The notes beneath the pieces are model-generated. The model had not been told where the DNA came from. It saw nothing but the letters and a program-made list of their open reading frames with translations, and searched no databases. A stretch of 64,000 bases of DNA from Acinetobacter venetianus RAG-1 = CIP 110063. Lineage in GTDB: Bacteria; Pseudomonadota; Gammaproteobacteria; Pseudomonadales; Moraxellaceae. The position numbers and the translations under genes are program-made. Each line of letters begins with the position of its first letter. Position 1 is the first letter of the stretch. The stretch spans positions 62,001-126,000 of the forward strand of contig NZ_KB849556.1 of the NCBI RefSeq assembly GCF_000368585.1. Direction: 5' to 3'. Positions 1 through 9,903 of the stretch are shown piece after piece.

Positions 1-1078
1 CAGCATCAGCACATTGCTTGATAGCAGTATCAGGATCTTTTAAGCCATTACCTGTAACCGTACATACTATGACTGAACCTTCAGCAATTTTACCTGCTTT
101 GATATCACGGATAGCACCACCGATAGAAGCAGCTGAAGCTGGTTCTACAAATACGCCTTCGTACATAGAAAGTAAGCGTTGTGCTTCTAAAATTTCGCTG
201 TCTTGAAGTTCATCAAACCAACCTTTAGAGTCACGTACAACTGCTTTTGCATGATTCCAGCTTTGGGGATTACCAATACGAATCGCTGTTGCAACTGTTT
301 CTGGGTTTTCAACAGGTGCGCCACGTAAGAAAGGCGCAGCGCCAGATGCTTGATAACCAACCATTGTTGGTAAGCCTTCTGGTTTTGGGCCTGTAAATTG
401 ATCTGTCGCTGCATCATAGATCACTTGCTCAAACTGATCCGCAGGCTGATTTGCTACAGCTTCTGTATAACCCATCCAGTGCGCAGTGATGTTACCCGCG
501 TTACCGACAGGCAAGCAGTGATAATCAGGTGCACGACCCAATGCTTCTACAATTTCATAAGCAATGGTTTTTTGACCCTGCAAACGGTAAGGGTTGATTG
601 AGTTAACGATGGTTACTGGCGCTTGGTCAGCAACTTCTTTTACTAGACGCATACCATCATCGAAGTTACCACGAATTTGCATCGTGATCGCACCATACAT
701 CATTGCTTGTGCCATTTTACCCATGGCAATTTTGCCTTCTGGGATTAATACGAACGCTTTGATGCCTGCACGAGCTGCATAAGCAGCTGCGGCAGCTGAA
801 GTGTTGCCTGTAGACGCACAGATAATCGCTTTAGAACCTTCCTCAACTGCTTTGGTCACAGCCATTGTCATACCACGGTCTTTAAATGAACCTGTTGGGT
901 TTAGACCTTCGTATTTCACATAGATTTCAACGTTTTTGCCAATAAGACGTGGAATGTTCTCTAGTTTAATCAGTGGAGTATTACCCTCACCTAAAGAAAT
1001 TGCACGTGTAGTTGCAGACACAGGTAAACGGTCACGATAACGATCTACAAGACCAGTATAACGATTGGCATTCGACAT
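1..1078 (-). CDS. thrC: Threonine synthase, 3' end cut by window edge
   Basis: This PLP enzyme converts O-phospho-L-homoserine to L-threonine, the last step of the threonine pathway, in the cytoplasm. The reading frame starts at ATG 1078 (protein begins MSNANRYTGLVDRY) and stays open to base 1, giving 359 visible codons; only the last few tens of residues should be missing. The PLP lysine lies in NPTGSFKDRGM, and a glycine-rich phosphate-binding stretch (VGNAGN) follows. It lies 58 bp downstream of hom on the same strand, so the two are probably co-transcribed. Family identification is firm; the C-terminus cannot be described. Confidence 0.95.
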   Translation of the reverse strand, partial: MSNANRYTGLVDRYRDRLPVSATTRAISLGEGNTPLIKLENIPRLIGKNVEIYVKYEGLNPTGSFKDRGMTMAVTKAVEEGSKAIICASTGNTSAAAAAYAARAGIKAFVLIPEGKIAMGKMAQAMMYGAITMQIRGNFDDGMRLVKEVADQAPVTIVNSINPYRLQGQKTIAYEIVEALGRAPDYHCLPVGNAGNITAHWMGYTEAVANQPADQFEQVIYDAATDQFTGPKPEGLPTMVGYQASGAAPFLRGAPVENPETVATAIRIGNPQSWNHAKAVVRDSKGWFDELQDSEILEAQRLLSMYEGVFVEPASAASIGGAIRDIKAGKIAEGSVIVCTVTGNGLKDPDTAIKQCADA

Positions 1079-1108
1079 GATGGTGTTCCAATATGAGGTA
1101 GAGCGGGG

Positions 1109-1130
1109 TGAGGGAAGTCATTTTCCCTCA
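1109..1130. repeat. 8-bp perfect inverted repeat between hom and thrC
   Basis: TGAGGGAA (1109-1116) and TTCCCTCA (1123-1130) flank a 6-nt loop. No T-run follows on either strand, so it is not a classical terminator. It lies in the 58-bp hom-thrC gap and resembles in composition the other G/C-rich palindromes of this window (near 6695, 10791 and 43157). It may be a decayed copy or an RNA-processing hairpin. Confidence 0.5.
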
Positions 1131-1136
1131 ACCTGA

Positions 1137-2438
1137 TTAACTATCGAGCGATTCTAAACGAATTCTTACGATTTCGCCACGAATTGCAGGTAATGCTTGA
1201 ATTTGTGCTAATGCTTCATCCATTTTTGATTCCACAATTGGATCCGTTAAGATCACGATAGGAATCAAATCTTTGAGACGAGATTGTTGCATGATGGCAT
1301 CAATGCTAATGCCTGCGCGACTGAGAATCGTCGTTACATCAGCTAATACACCTGTTTGATCTTCAGCATTTAAGCGGATGTAGTATCCAGTCGTCATTTC
1401 TTCACGACTGAGAATTGGCATATTGGTCAGTGCTTCAAAGGCAAGCTGTGGAATTGTACCAGCACCGTCTTCGGTATATGAAATATCACGCACAATATCA
1501 ATAACATCAGCAACAACAGCAGATGCTGTTGGGCCAGCACCAGCACCAGCACCGTAATACAATGTTGGGCCTACGGCATTGGCTTGAACAAGGACCGCAT
1601 TCTTAACGCCATTTACATTTGCAATGAGTTGTTCATCAGGAATGAGTGTAGGGTGTACACGAAGTTCAATCCCTTTTTCAGCGCGACGCGCAATACCGAG
1701 ATGCTTGATTCTGAAACCTAATTCTTCAGCATACTTCACATCTTGTGCTGTAATTTTGCTGATGCCTTCAGTGTAGACCTTGTCGAATTGAAGAGGAATA
1801 CCGAAAGCACATGAAGCCAAAATCGTTAATTTGTGAGCAGCATCAATGCCTTCAACATCAAAGGTTGGATCAGCTTCTGCATAGCCAAGTTCTTGTGCTT
1901 CTTTTAGGACATCGTCAAATGCACGCCCTTTTTCACGCATTTCAGTCAGGATAAAGTTACCTGTCCCGTTGATGATGCCTGCAAGCCATTCGATATGGTT
2001 TGCTGCAAGACCTTCACGGATGACTTTAATAATTGGGATCCCGCCTGCAACCGCTGCTTCATAGGCGATTTGTACATCATTGTCTTCGGCTGCTTTGAAA
2101 AGTTCGTTACCGTGCTCAGCAAGCAAAGCCTTATTGGCAGTCACGACTTGTTTGCCGTGCTTGATCGCTTCCATGATGATTTCATAAGCTGGGTGAATGC
2201 CACCCATAACTTCAACCACTACATCAACATCAGGTTGACGGACGATGTCCATCATATCAGCGCTTTGTTTAATTCCATCGAGTTGTAGATCTGGACGTGG
2301 ACGGCGAGTGCCTACGTGTGTAATTTGAATTTCTCGACCGGTACGGCGTTTAATTTCAGCAGCATTTTCTTGTAGTAATTTAAGGGCTCCACCACCTACA
2401 GTACCAAGACCGAGTATCGCCAGACGAACTGGTTTCAC
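1137..2438 (-). CDS. hom: Homoserine dehydrogenase
   Basis: NAD(P)-dependent reduction of aspartate semialdehyde to homoserine, the branch point toward threonine and methionine. The protein has an N-terminal Rossmann fold (AILGLGTVGGGALKLL), a central catalytic domain containing GIINGTGNFILTEM, and a C-terminal ACT domain (from about GYYIRLNAEDQTGVLADVTT) that in this family mediates feedback inhibition by threonine. I chose the GTG start at 2438 because GGAG sits 6 nt upstream and the resulting 433 residues fit the usual monofunctional length. An ATG frame extends to 2504 but adds a stretch without family resemblance. It lies between dsbC and thrC, a conserved order also known in Pseudomonas. 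Confidence 0.95.
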   Translation of the reverse strand: MKPVRLAILGLGTVGGGALKLLQENAAEIKRRTGREIQITHVGTRRPRPDLQLDGIKQSADMMDIVRQPDVDVVVEVMGGIHPAYEIIMEAIKHGKQVVTANKALLAEHGNELFKAAEDNDVQIAYEAAVAGGIPIIKVIREGLAANHIEWLAGIINGTGNFILTEMREKGRAFDDVLKEAQELGYAEADPTFDVEGIDAAHKLTILASCAFGIPLQFDKVYTEGISKITAQDVKYAEELGFRIKHLGIARRAEKGIELRVHPTLIPDEQLIANVNGVKNAVLVQANAVGPTLYYGAGAGAGPTASAVVADVIDIVRDISYTEDGAGTIPQLAFEALTNMPILSREEMTTGYYIRLNAEDQTGVLADVTTILSRAGISIDAIMQQSRLKDLIPIVILTDPIVESKMDEALAQIQALPAIRGEIVRIRLESLDS

Positions 2439-2566
2439 GTCACACTCCATTTTATTCAATCGTTTTAATGAAGCTTGATCATAGCTAAAAAAGTGCGCAG
2501 ACACTAGGGCTAAGATGATCTTTAATCTGTCGCCCTAGTCGTTATTTTGAAAGAAGAAGAGAGGGA

Positions 2567-3382
2567 TTATTTGTTTAAGCGTTGAACGATTTCATCAGGT
2601 GTCATATAACCACCTAAATATTCACCATCGACATTGTAAATTGCTGGCGTACCATTCACACCCATGTTTAAACCAAGCTGATATTGTTCACGTACAGGGT
2701 TTTTACATTCATTCGCTAACACTGGTAAGCCTTGAGCGGCTTGATCGAATGCAGCTTTGCGATCTTCACTACACCAAATTGCTTGCATGGTTGGCATGAA
2801 TTGTTCACCACGTGGCCAAGCGATATAACGAACTTCAATCCCTTTAGCGGTAATTTCACCTAAATGTTCATGGAGTTTATGGCAATAAGGGCAGCTTGAA
2901 TCGGTAAATACATAAATGACATGTTTTGCTTTGCCATCCTTAGCAGGATAAACAATTAAATCTTCATTTTTCAGTGCAGCTAAGTGCTTTTTATTTTCAG
3001 TGGCTTGTAGTGCTTCACTGACATTATGTAGTTGTTTGTCACCTAAACGGATGACATCACCTTGGATAATATATTTGCCATCAGCAGTAGCGTAGACTGA
3101 ACCCATACCTTCTAAGCTGATCCAAAATAGGTTTGGAACCTCAGTTTTTTTGATTGTAATAATTTTGGCATTGATATTTGCTGTTTTAAAATTCTTTTCT
3201 AAAGTTGAAACTAAACGTTGTTGTGCATTGCGTTCGCTTAATGTTGATGCTTCACCTGTTGCGGGTGCTGTTGCTGTAAGAGCATCTTGTTTTTGTGCGG
3301 CATCTTCTTTAGAGCAGGCACTTAGGAGTAATGTCGATGCTAATGTGCAAGCAATTACAAGCTGAGATCGAGTAAACAACAT
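2567..3382 (-). CDS. dsbC: DsbC-type thiol:disulfide isomerase, predicted lipoprotein
   Basis: Periplasmic protein-disulfide isomerase that corrects wrong disulfides. The sequence shows an N-terminal hydrophobic signal with a lipobox (LLLSAC, Cys23), a dimerisation region (about residues 50-130), and a thioredoxin-like domain with the CPYC active site (Cys164, Cys167) and a cis-proline loop near NGTPAIYN. At 271 residues it is longer than classical soluble DsbC because of a linker after the lipobox. Residues after Cys23 are Ser-Lys, with no inner-membrane retention Asp, so outer-membrane anchoring is inferred. It is the second gene of the xerD-dsbC-hom-thrC run, with 128 bp between the hom start and the dsbC stop. 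Confidence 0.9.
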   Translation of the reverse strand: MLFTRSQLVIACTLASTLLLSACSKEDAAQKQDALTATAPATGEASTLSERNAQQRLVSTLEKNFKTANINAKIITIKKTEVPNLFWISLEGMGSVYATADGKYIIQGDVIRLGDKQLHNVSEALQATENKKHLAALKNEDLIVYPAKDGKAKHVIYVFTDSSCPYCHKLHEHLGEITAKGIEVRYIAWPRGEQFMPTMQAIWCSEDRKAAFDQAAQGLPVLANECKNPVREQYQLGLNMGVNGTPAIYNVDGEYLGGYMTPDEIVQRLNK

Positions 3383-3515
3383 AAAGAACCTTTTTGTACG
3401 TATTCATGTGTGTAAGGGGCTAAGCATAGCAAAAAAATGAAATGACTTCGTTAAATCTTGCATAGTGACTGTGAACGAAATCATGTTTTATCTTTTTCTA
3501 AGATAAAAGGTCATT

Positions 3516-4436
3516 TTAGCCACGTGGATGGTATTTGGTGTGTAATTCTTGCATACGATGTTGAGCAACATGGGTATAAATTTGTGTGGTAGATAAGTCG
3601 CTGTGACCAAGTAGCATTTGTACAACACGTAAATCAGCACCATGATTAAGTAAATGAGTTGCAAATGCATGACGCAAGGTATGTGGAGACAATTCTGCTT
3701 GGATATTTGCTTGTAAAGCATAACGCTTAATCGCATACCAAAAATTTTGTCGACTCATAATCCCGCCATGTTGAGTCAAAAACAGATAATCAGTACTACT
3801 TTTATAAAGTTGTGGTCGTGAGTCTGCTAAATATTTTTCAATCCAATCACAGGCATATTGACCTAAAGGAACAAGGCGCTCTTTGTTGCCTTTACCTGTA
3901 ATACGAAGAAAACCTTGTTTTAAATTGATCAGTTCTAAACGTAGATTAAGTAATTCAGAGACACGTAGTCCACAAGCATATAAAACCTCTAGCATGGCAC
4001 GATCTCGTAGCCCCAACACTGTATTAATATCTGGTGCGTTGATCAGTGCTTCTATATCTTGCTCAGATAAATCTTTAGGAAGCGCACGACCAATTTTAGG
4101 TGATCGATGAGTGGCAACGGGATTGTCATCCCGAATACCTTGTTCTCTTAGAAACTTATAAAATTGGCGAAGGGCAGATAAACAACGTGCAATAGAACGA
4201 GGGCTTTTTCCTGCTTTAGTGAGCGCAATCAGAACATCAGCAATATCTTCATTTGACCATTCTGGCAAGGTTTGACTTCTATGTAACTCGCTACATTGAA
4301 TCAGATCAGATAAATAGGCATTACGAGTATGTGGACTCACGGTCTGGGCCACGAGATAATCGCGAAAACCTTGCAAAAAACTAAGATCATTGGGAATAGA
4401 AACCGCAGAAGGGATTCGAGGTTTTTTATTTAACAT
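3516..4436 (-). CDS. xerD: Tyrosine recombinase XerD
   Basis: Site-specific recombinase that, with XerC, resolves chromosome dimers at dif under FtsK control. The product is 306 residues: an N-terminal SAM-like core-binding domain (FLQGFRDYLVAQTVSPHTRNAY) and a C-terminal catalytic domain. Catalytic residues are visible: Arg in ACGLRVSELL, His252-x-x-Arg255 in HTLRHAFATHLL, His278 in LLGHSD and nucleophile Tyr287 in QIYTHV. The longer frame to 4730 overlaps the divergent feoA region and lacks family resemblance, so I start at ATG 4436. Position upstream of dsbC-hom fits xerD rather than xerC or a mobile-element integrase. Confidence 0.95.
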   Translation of the reverse strand: MLNKKPRIPSAVSIPNDLSFLQGFRDYLVAQTVSPHTRNAYLSDLIQCSELHRSQTLPEWSNEDIADVLIALTKAGKSPRSIARCLSALRQFYKFLREQGIRDDNPVATHRSPKIGRALPKDLSEQDIEALINAPDINTVLGLRDRAMLEVLYACGLRVSELLNLRLELINLKQGFLRITGKGNKERLVPLGQYACDWIEKYLADSRPQLYKSSTDYLFLTQHGGIMSRQNFWYAIKRYALQANIQAELSPHTLRHAFATHLLNHGADLRVVQMLLGHSDLSTTQIYTHVAQHRMQELHTKYHPRG

Positions 4437-4516
4437 AAATGATGCCCTATATTCATGAGCACTGTAAAAGAAAAATGAATTGTTGTCGATGTGTGACAAA
4501 AGCAAATGCCACTGAT

Positions 4517-4560
4517 ATTGTTTTTGGTAATTATTCTCATTTGTATGTATACTAAGATAA
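4517..4560 (+). promoter_or_regulatory. Candidate feoA promoter with overlapping Fur-like site
   Basis: A TATACT -10 element (4548-4553) lies about 30 bp before the feoA start, with a weak -35 (TTGGTA, 4524-4529, 18-bp spacer). Overlapping it at about 4525-4543, the reverse strand reads AAATGAGAATAATTACCA, close to the gammaproteobacterial Fur box in its left half and weaker in the right. Iron repression of feo by Fur is well known elsewhere; here it is inferred from the match and its position. Confidence 0.55.
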
Positions 4561-4581
4561 AAGATTTTAGGGTTAGTAGCG

Positions 4582-4842
4582 GTGCGATTGTCAGCATTAA
4601 AAGTCAAGCAAACGGCGATGATTACTAAGGTAAATCGCTTGGTTGATGACTCTGAACAGCCAGATTTAGTGGCGATTCGTTTAGAAAGTTTAGGCTTTGT
4701 TCCTGGTACACAAGTACAAGTCATTACCAAAGGCGTTTTTGGTGGCGATCCGATCCTAATCCAAATTGGTTTTACGCGTTTTGCATTGCGTAAAACTGAG
4801 GCTGAAAAAATTGAAATTCAAGTTGAAGGAGCACCTACATGA
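4582..4842 (+). CDS. feoA: Ferrous iron transport protein A
   Basis: Small cytoplasmic SH3-like partner of the FeoB iron transporter, 86 residues, typical for FeoA. It includes the family-like segment ESLGFVPGTQVQVITKGVFGGDPILIQIG. The start is a GTG at 4582 with AGGG 9 nt upstream. The stop overlaps the feoB start by 4 nt (ATGA), indicating translational coupling. A Fur-like site lies in the promoter region, suggesting induction under iron limitation. Confidence 0.93.
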   Translation: MRLSALKVKQTAMITKVNRLVDDSEQPDLVAIRLESLGFVPGTQVQVITKGVFGGDPILIQIGFTRFALRKTEAEKIEIQVEGAPT

Positions 4843-6692
4843 GTGATGCGTTACGTGTTGCCCTTGTGGGAAATCCAAACTGCGGTAAAACCTCTCTATT
4901 TAACCATCTCACTGGAACACGCCAAAAAGTTGCCAACTATGCAGGCGTAACCGTTGAGCGTAAAGTCGGTCATTTCCAGCTTCCTTCAGGCAAAGGCGTA
5001 CGTGTTCTTGATTTACCCGGTACTTATAGTCTACTTGCGACGAGTCCTGATGAAGAGATCACGCGTGATGTCTGCCAAGGTAAAATTGCTGAGGAAGGGC
5101 AACAAGACGCCTTTTTGTGTGTGGTTGATGCGACAAACTTAAAGTTGCACTTGGGTTTAGTGCTTGAAATGATTGAATTGGGTCGACCAATTCTTGTGGT
5201 GTTGAACATGATGGATGAAGCGCGTCGTCGTGGCATCCAGATCAATACGCAAAAACTGTCTGAGCGCCTTGGTGTCCCTGTTGTGGAAACAGTGGCTGTG
5301 CGTAATACAGGGATCGAAAACTTACTGCATGCCTTGGATCAAGAAAAATATACCGCTCCGCAAACTGAACTCAGTGGTTTAACGGGTGAACACCATCAGA
5401 AAATCGAAACGATTTTTAAAGATGTGGTGAACTTCGTTGATCAGGAAGATAAGCGTACAGATTTCCTAGATCGCATTTTCTTGCATCCTGTGCTGGGTTT
5501 GCTCAGCTTAGCGGTGATGATGTTTATCGTGTTCCAAGCGGTATTTGCTTGGGCTGCACCCTTCATGGATGGTATTGAAGGCTTCTTTGGTTGGTTAGGT
5601 GAAACTTTAGGTGAACACATTACCCAACCATTGCTTCAAAGTCTTGTGGTTGACGGTATTATTGCGGGCGCAGGCGGTGTGGTGGTGTTCCTGCCACAGA
5701 TTTTGATCTTATTCTTCTTTATCTTAGTGTTGGAAGAATCTGGTTATTTACCACGCGCAGCTTTCTTACTCGATAAATTGATGTTTAAAGCAGGCTTAAG
5801 TGGGCGAGCATTTATTCCTTTGCTTTCAAGCTTTGCTTGTGCAGTGCCGGGAATTATGGCAACACGTAGTATTAGTGATCCGCGTGATCGTTTTACCACG
5901 ATTATGGTTGCACCACTCATGACCTGTTCGGCACGCTTACCTGTTTATGCTTTATTAATTGCCGCATTTATCCCAAGTCAAACCGTGTGGGGAATCTTTA
6001 ACCTGCAAGGTTTGGTGTTGTTCGGTTTGTATATGGCAGGCATCGTGAGCGCATTGTGTGTTTCATTTGTGATGAAATTTTTGCAGAAAGATAAATCACA
6101 GCATGCATTACTGCTTGAGCTGCCAAGTTATCGTATTCCAGATTTAAAGAGTGTGGGTATTGGTTTACTTGATCGCGGTAAGATCTTCTTGAAGCGTGTC
6201 GGTGGAATTATCTTTGCACTTTCAATCTTGCTTTGGTTCCTATGTACCTTTCCTCAAGCACCTGATGGTGCGACACAGCCAGCGATTGATTATAGTTTTG
6301 CAGGGATGTTAGGGCATGTGATGCAACCAATTTTTGCTCCGCTCGGTTTCAATTGGCAGATCTGTATTGCCTTGATTCCTGCAATGGCGGCGCGTGAAGT
6401 TGTGGTTGCTGCATTAGGAACGGTTTATGCCTTATCTGGTGCTGATGATGATGCCGTTGCTCAAGGCTTAGCACATTTAATCAGTGCTGATGGCTCAGGT
6501 TGGTCTTTAGCTACGGGCTTATCGTTGCTGGTTTGGTTTGTTTATGCGCCACATTGCTTAGCAACACTGGCAACTGTTCGTCGTGAAACAGGTTCTTGGA
6601 AGCATGTCGCGGTGATGACTGCTTATTTGTTCGGTTTAGCTTATTTAATGTCTTTCTTTACCTATCAAATCGCATCACGCATTTGGGGGTAA
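4839..6692 (+). CDS. feoB: Ferrous iron transporter B
   Basis: Inner-membrane Fe(II) uptake protein. The N-terminal G domain contains G1 GNPNCGKTSLFN, G3 DLPGTY and G4 NMMD. It is followed by a GDI-like helical region and a C-terminal membrane domain with about 8 helices and two Gate motifs, including PLLSSFACAVPGIMATR. At 617 residues it is shorter than E. coli FeoB (about 770) but within the range of the compact subtype. It overlaps feoA by 4 nt and is followed after a short palindrome by a small Cys-rich membrane protein. G-domain motifs look intact. Confidence 0.96.
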   Translation: MSDALRVALVGNPNCGKTSLFNHLTGTRQKVANYAGVTVERKVGHFQLPSGKGVRVLDLPGTYSLLATSPDEEITRDVCQGKIAEEGQQDAFLCVVDATNLKLHLGLVLEMIELGRPILVVLNMMDEARRRGIQINTQKLSERLGVPVVETVAVRNTGIENLLHALDQEKYTAPQTELSGLTGEHHQKIETIFKDVVNFVDQEDKRTDFLDRIFLHPVLGLLSLAVMMFIVFQAVFAWAAPFMDGIEGFFGWLGETLGEHITQPLLQSLVVDGIIAGAGGVVVFLPQILILFFFILVLEESGYLPRAAFLLDKLMFKAGLSGRAFIPLLSSFACAVPGIMATRSISDPRDRFTTIMVAPLMTCSARLPVYALLIAAFIPSQTVWGIFNLQGLVLFGLYMAGIVSALCVSFVMKFLQKDKSQHALLLELPSYRIPDLKSVGIGLLDRGKIFLKRVGGIIFALSILLWFLCTFPQAPDGATQPAIDYSFAGMLGHVMQPIFAPLGFNWQICIALIPAMAAREVVVAALGTVYALSGADDDAVAQGLAHLISADGSGWSLATGLSLLVWFVYAPHCLATLATVRRETGSWKHVAVMTAYLFGLAYLMSFFTYQIASRIWG

Positions 6693-6694
6693 TG

Positions 6695-6735
6695 AAATCC
6701 CATTACACCTCCCTTTAAAAGAGGGAGGGAATCAT
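6695..6735. repeat. G/C-rich palindrome in the feo operon
   Basis: An imperfect inverted repeat, CCTCCCTTT (6708-6716) facing GAGGGAGG (6721-6728), has AATC-type flanks. The hairpin and flank style match the larger composite elements at 10791-10890 and 43157-43230. It lies between feoB and the third operon gene and could serve as an mRNA-stabilising or attenuating hairpin; that role is inference. Confidence 0.6.
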
Positions 6736-6748
6736 TGGAGAGACGCTT

Positions 6749-7003
6749 ATGTTTGAATACTTAATTGTTGCTGTATTGGTGCTGTGGAGTGCTATCGTTG
6801 TCTTTAAAAAAGTGTTCCCTCAGACTGCGAACTCTGCATTTTTAGGACTATCGAATATCTGCCAGCAACTCGGCTGGAATAGTTTGGCAAAATGGCTTAA
6901 ACCTAAAGTGGCAGTAGGCTGTAGTGGTGGTTGTGGATGTGCTGTCGATGAAAAAAATGACAGCAAAACAACTGAAGCTGTGCAAACAGTGAAATGGCGA
7001 TAA
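6749..7003 (+). CDS. Small Cys-rich membrane protein of the feo operon
   Basis: 84 residues: one N-terminal membrane helix (EYLIVAVLVLWSAIVVF), a basic middle and a Cys cluster VGCSGGCGCAV (three Cys) near the C-terminus. It occupies the feoC position but has no winged-helix domain; it matches the type annotated as DUF6587 or FeoB-associated Cys-rich membrane protein. The Cys cluster could bind iron or another metal next to FeoB; this is inferred from context. The start is ATG 6749 and a hairpin terminator follows at 7017. Confidence 0.85.
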   Translation: MFEYLIVAVLVLWSAIVVFKKVFPQTANSAFLGLSNICQQLGWNSLAKWLKPKVAVGCSGGCGCAVDEKNDSKTTEAVQTVKWR

Positions 7004-7016
7004 CAACCAAAATGAT

Positions 7017-7047
7017 AAATACCCATATTTGATATGGGTATTTTTTT
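7017..7047 (+). terminator. Rho-independent terminator of feo operon
   Basis: The stem ATACCCATAT / ATATGGGTAT has a 3-nt loop and is followed by seven T, 14 bp after the last feo gene. Confidence 0.85.
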
Positions 7048-8654
<1,607 letters not shown>

Positions 8655-8664
8655 GAACTGAAGT

Positions 8665-9858
8665 ATGGCTGATTTAGCCCAAAATACAGTGCAGAAGATT
8701 TCAAGATTATTTAATCGGTTGCCTAAACTTCCTGCTGAAATGACACCACGCAATATTTTGATTTTTTGTGTGATTTCTTTACTTTGTTTTGGTTCTGTCA
8801 TGGTGGCATCGGCATCTATGCCCTATGCGGAGTATATCCATGAGAATCCATTCTACTTCTTGATCCGTCATGGTATTTCGATTGTTGTCGCAGCCGTTGT
8901 CGCCTTTTTGACGTATCGTGTTTCTTTAAATATCTGGTTTAAAAATGCCTTCCCTTTATGGCTAGTTACCATGGTGCTGTTATTGGCGGTATTGGTTGTA
9001 GGCACAGAGGTCAATGGTTCGCATCGTTGGATTAAGGTTGGTGGCTTTACTTTACAGCCGACAGAAATCGCCAAAATCGTTATGGCTATTTTCACGGCGG
9101 ATTATGTTGTTCGTCGTGCTAAAGAAGTTAGAACGCATTGGAAAGGCTTGCTGCGTTTGAGTGGTGTGATGGCGCTTACGGTTGGTTTTATCGTGGCAGA
9201 GCCAGATTTAGGGGCAACCGTTGTAATTGTTTTAATGATGGTGGGTGTGTTCTTCTTGGCTGGCGCACCTGCAACCCAGTTCTTAATTATGCTTGGTGCA
9301 ATTCTCGCAGGGATTAGTGCACTGATTATCTTTGAGCCTTTCCGTTTCCAGCGTCTTATTTCATTTACCAACCCTTGGGCTGACCCATTAGGTGTTGGAT
9401 ATCAGTTATCCAATGCATTGATGGCATTTGGTCGTGGTGAATGGTTTGGTACGGGACTCGGGCACAGTGTGCAAAAGCTTTCTTATCTTCCTGAAGCACA
9501 TACTGACTTTATGTTGGCTGTTTTAGGGGAGGAGTTTGGCTTCTTTGGTGTAACGACGGTAATGGTTTTGTCATTTACTATGTTGGCATGCTGTATTCGT
9601 ATTGGACATCGTGCCTTGCAGCATAATTATCTGCGGGCAGGTTATTTGGCTTATGGAATCAGCATTATTTTCTTACTGCAAATTCTAGTGAATGCGGGCA
9701 TGAATATGGGTTTAATGCCGACTAAGGGTTTAACGCTACCATTCATTAGTTATGGTGGTACATCTCTGATGATGTGTGCTGCGATGATTAGTCTGATTTT
9801 AAAAATTGATGCGTCAACGCAAGAGTTGAATCCAGTGAAAGAAGAATCAAACTTCTAA
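8665..9858 (+). CDS. ftsW: Cell-division SEDS glycosyltransferase FtsW
   Basis: Polytopic inner-membrane peptidoglycan polymerase of the divisome, working with FtsI. The 397 residues contain about ten hydrophobic segments. SEDS-family signatures are present: WIKVGGFTLQPTEIAKI, AEPDLGATVVI, PEAHTDFMLAVLGEEFGFFG and PFISYGGTSLMM. It starts 10 bp after murD and is probably co-transcribed. FtsW is preferred over RodA because of the murD linkage and the long N-terminal cytoplasmic tail. A bidirectional terminator follows. Confidence 0.95.
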   Translation: MADLAQNTVQKISRLFNRLPKLPAEMTPRNILIFCVISLLCFGSVMVASASMPYAEYIHENPFYFLIRHGISIVVAAVVAFLTYRVSLNIWFKNAFPLWLVTMVLLLAVLVVGTEVNGSHRWIKVGGFTLQPTEIAKIVMAIFTADYVVRRAKEVRTHWKGLLRLSGVMALTVGFIVAEPDLGATVVIVLMMVGVFFLAGAPATQFLIMLGAILAGISALIIFEPFRFQRLISFTNPWADPLGVGYQLSNALMAFGRGEWFGTGLGHSVQKLSYLPEAHTDFMLAVLGEEFGFFGVTTVMVLSFTMLACCIRIGHRALQHNYLRAGYLAYGISIIFLLQILVNAGMNMGLMPTKGLTLPFISYGGTSLMMCAAMISLILKIDASTQELNPVKEESNF

Positions 9859-9871
9859 TCGCATTAAATTC

Positions 9872-9898
9872 AAAAAGCCCTGAATTCAGGGCTTTTTT
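9872..9898. terminator. Bidirectional terminator between ftsW and gluQ
   Basis: A perfect stem AAAAAGCCCTGA / TCAGGGCTTTTT with T-runs on both strands lies between two convergent genes. Confidence 0.9.
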
Positions 9899-9903
9899 AT
9901 TGC

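Noticed and set aside
3516..4436. Tyrosine recombinase as an integrase of a mobile element
   Set aside because: No att-like repeats, tRNA target or phage genes nearby; length and neighbours (dsbC, hom) fit chromosomal XerD.
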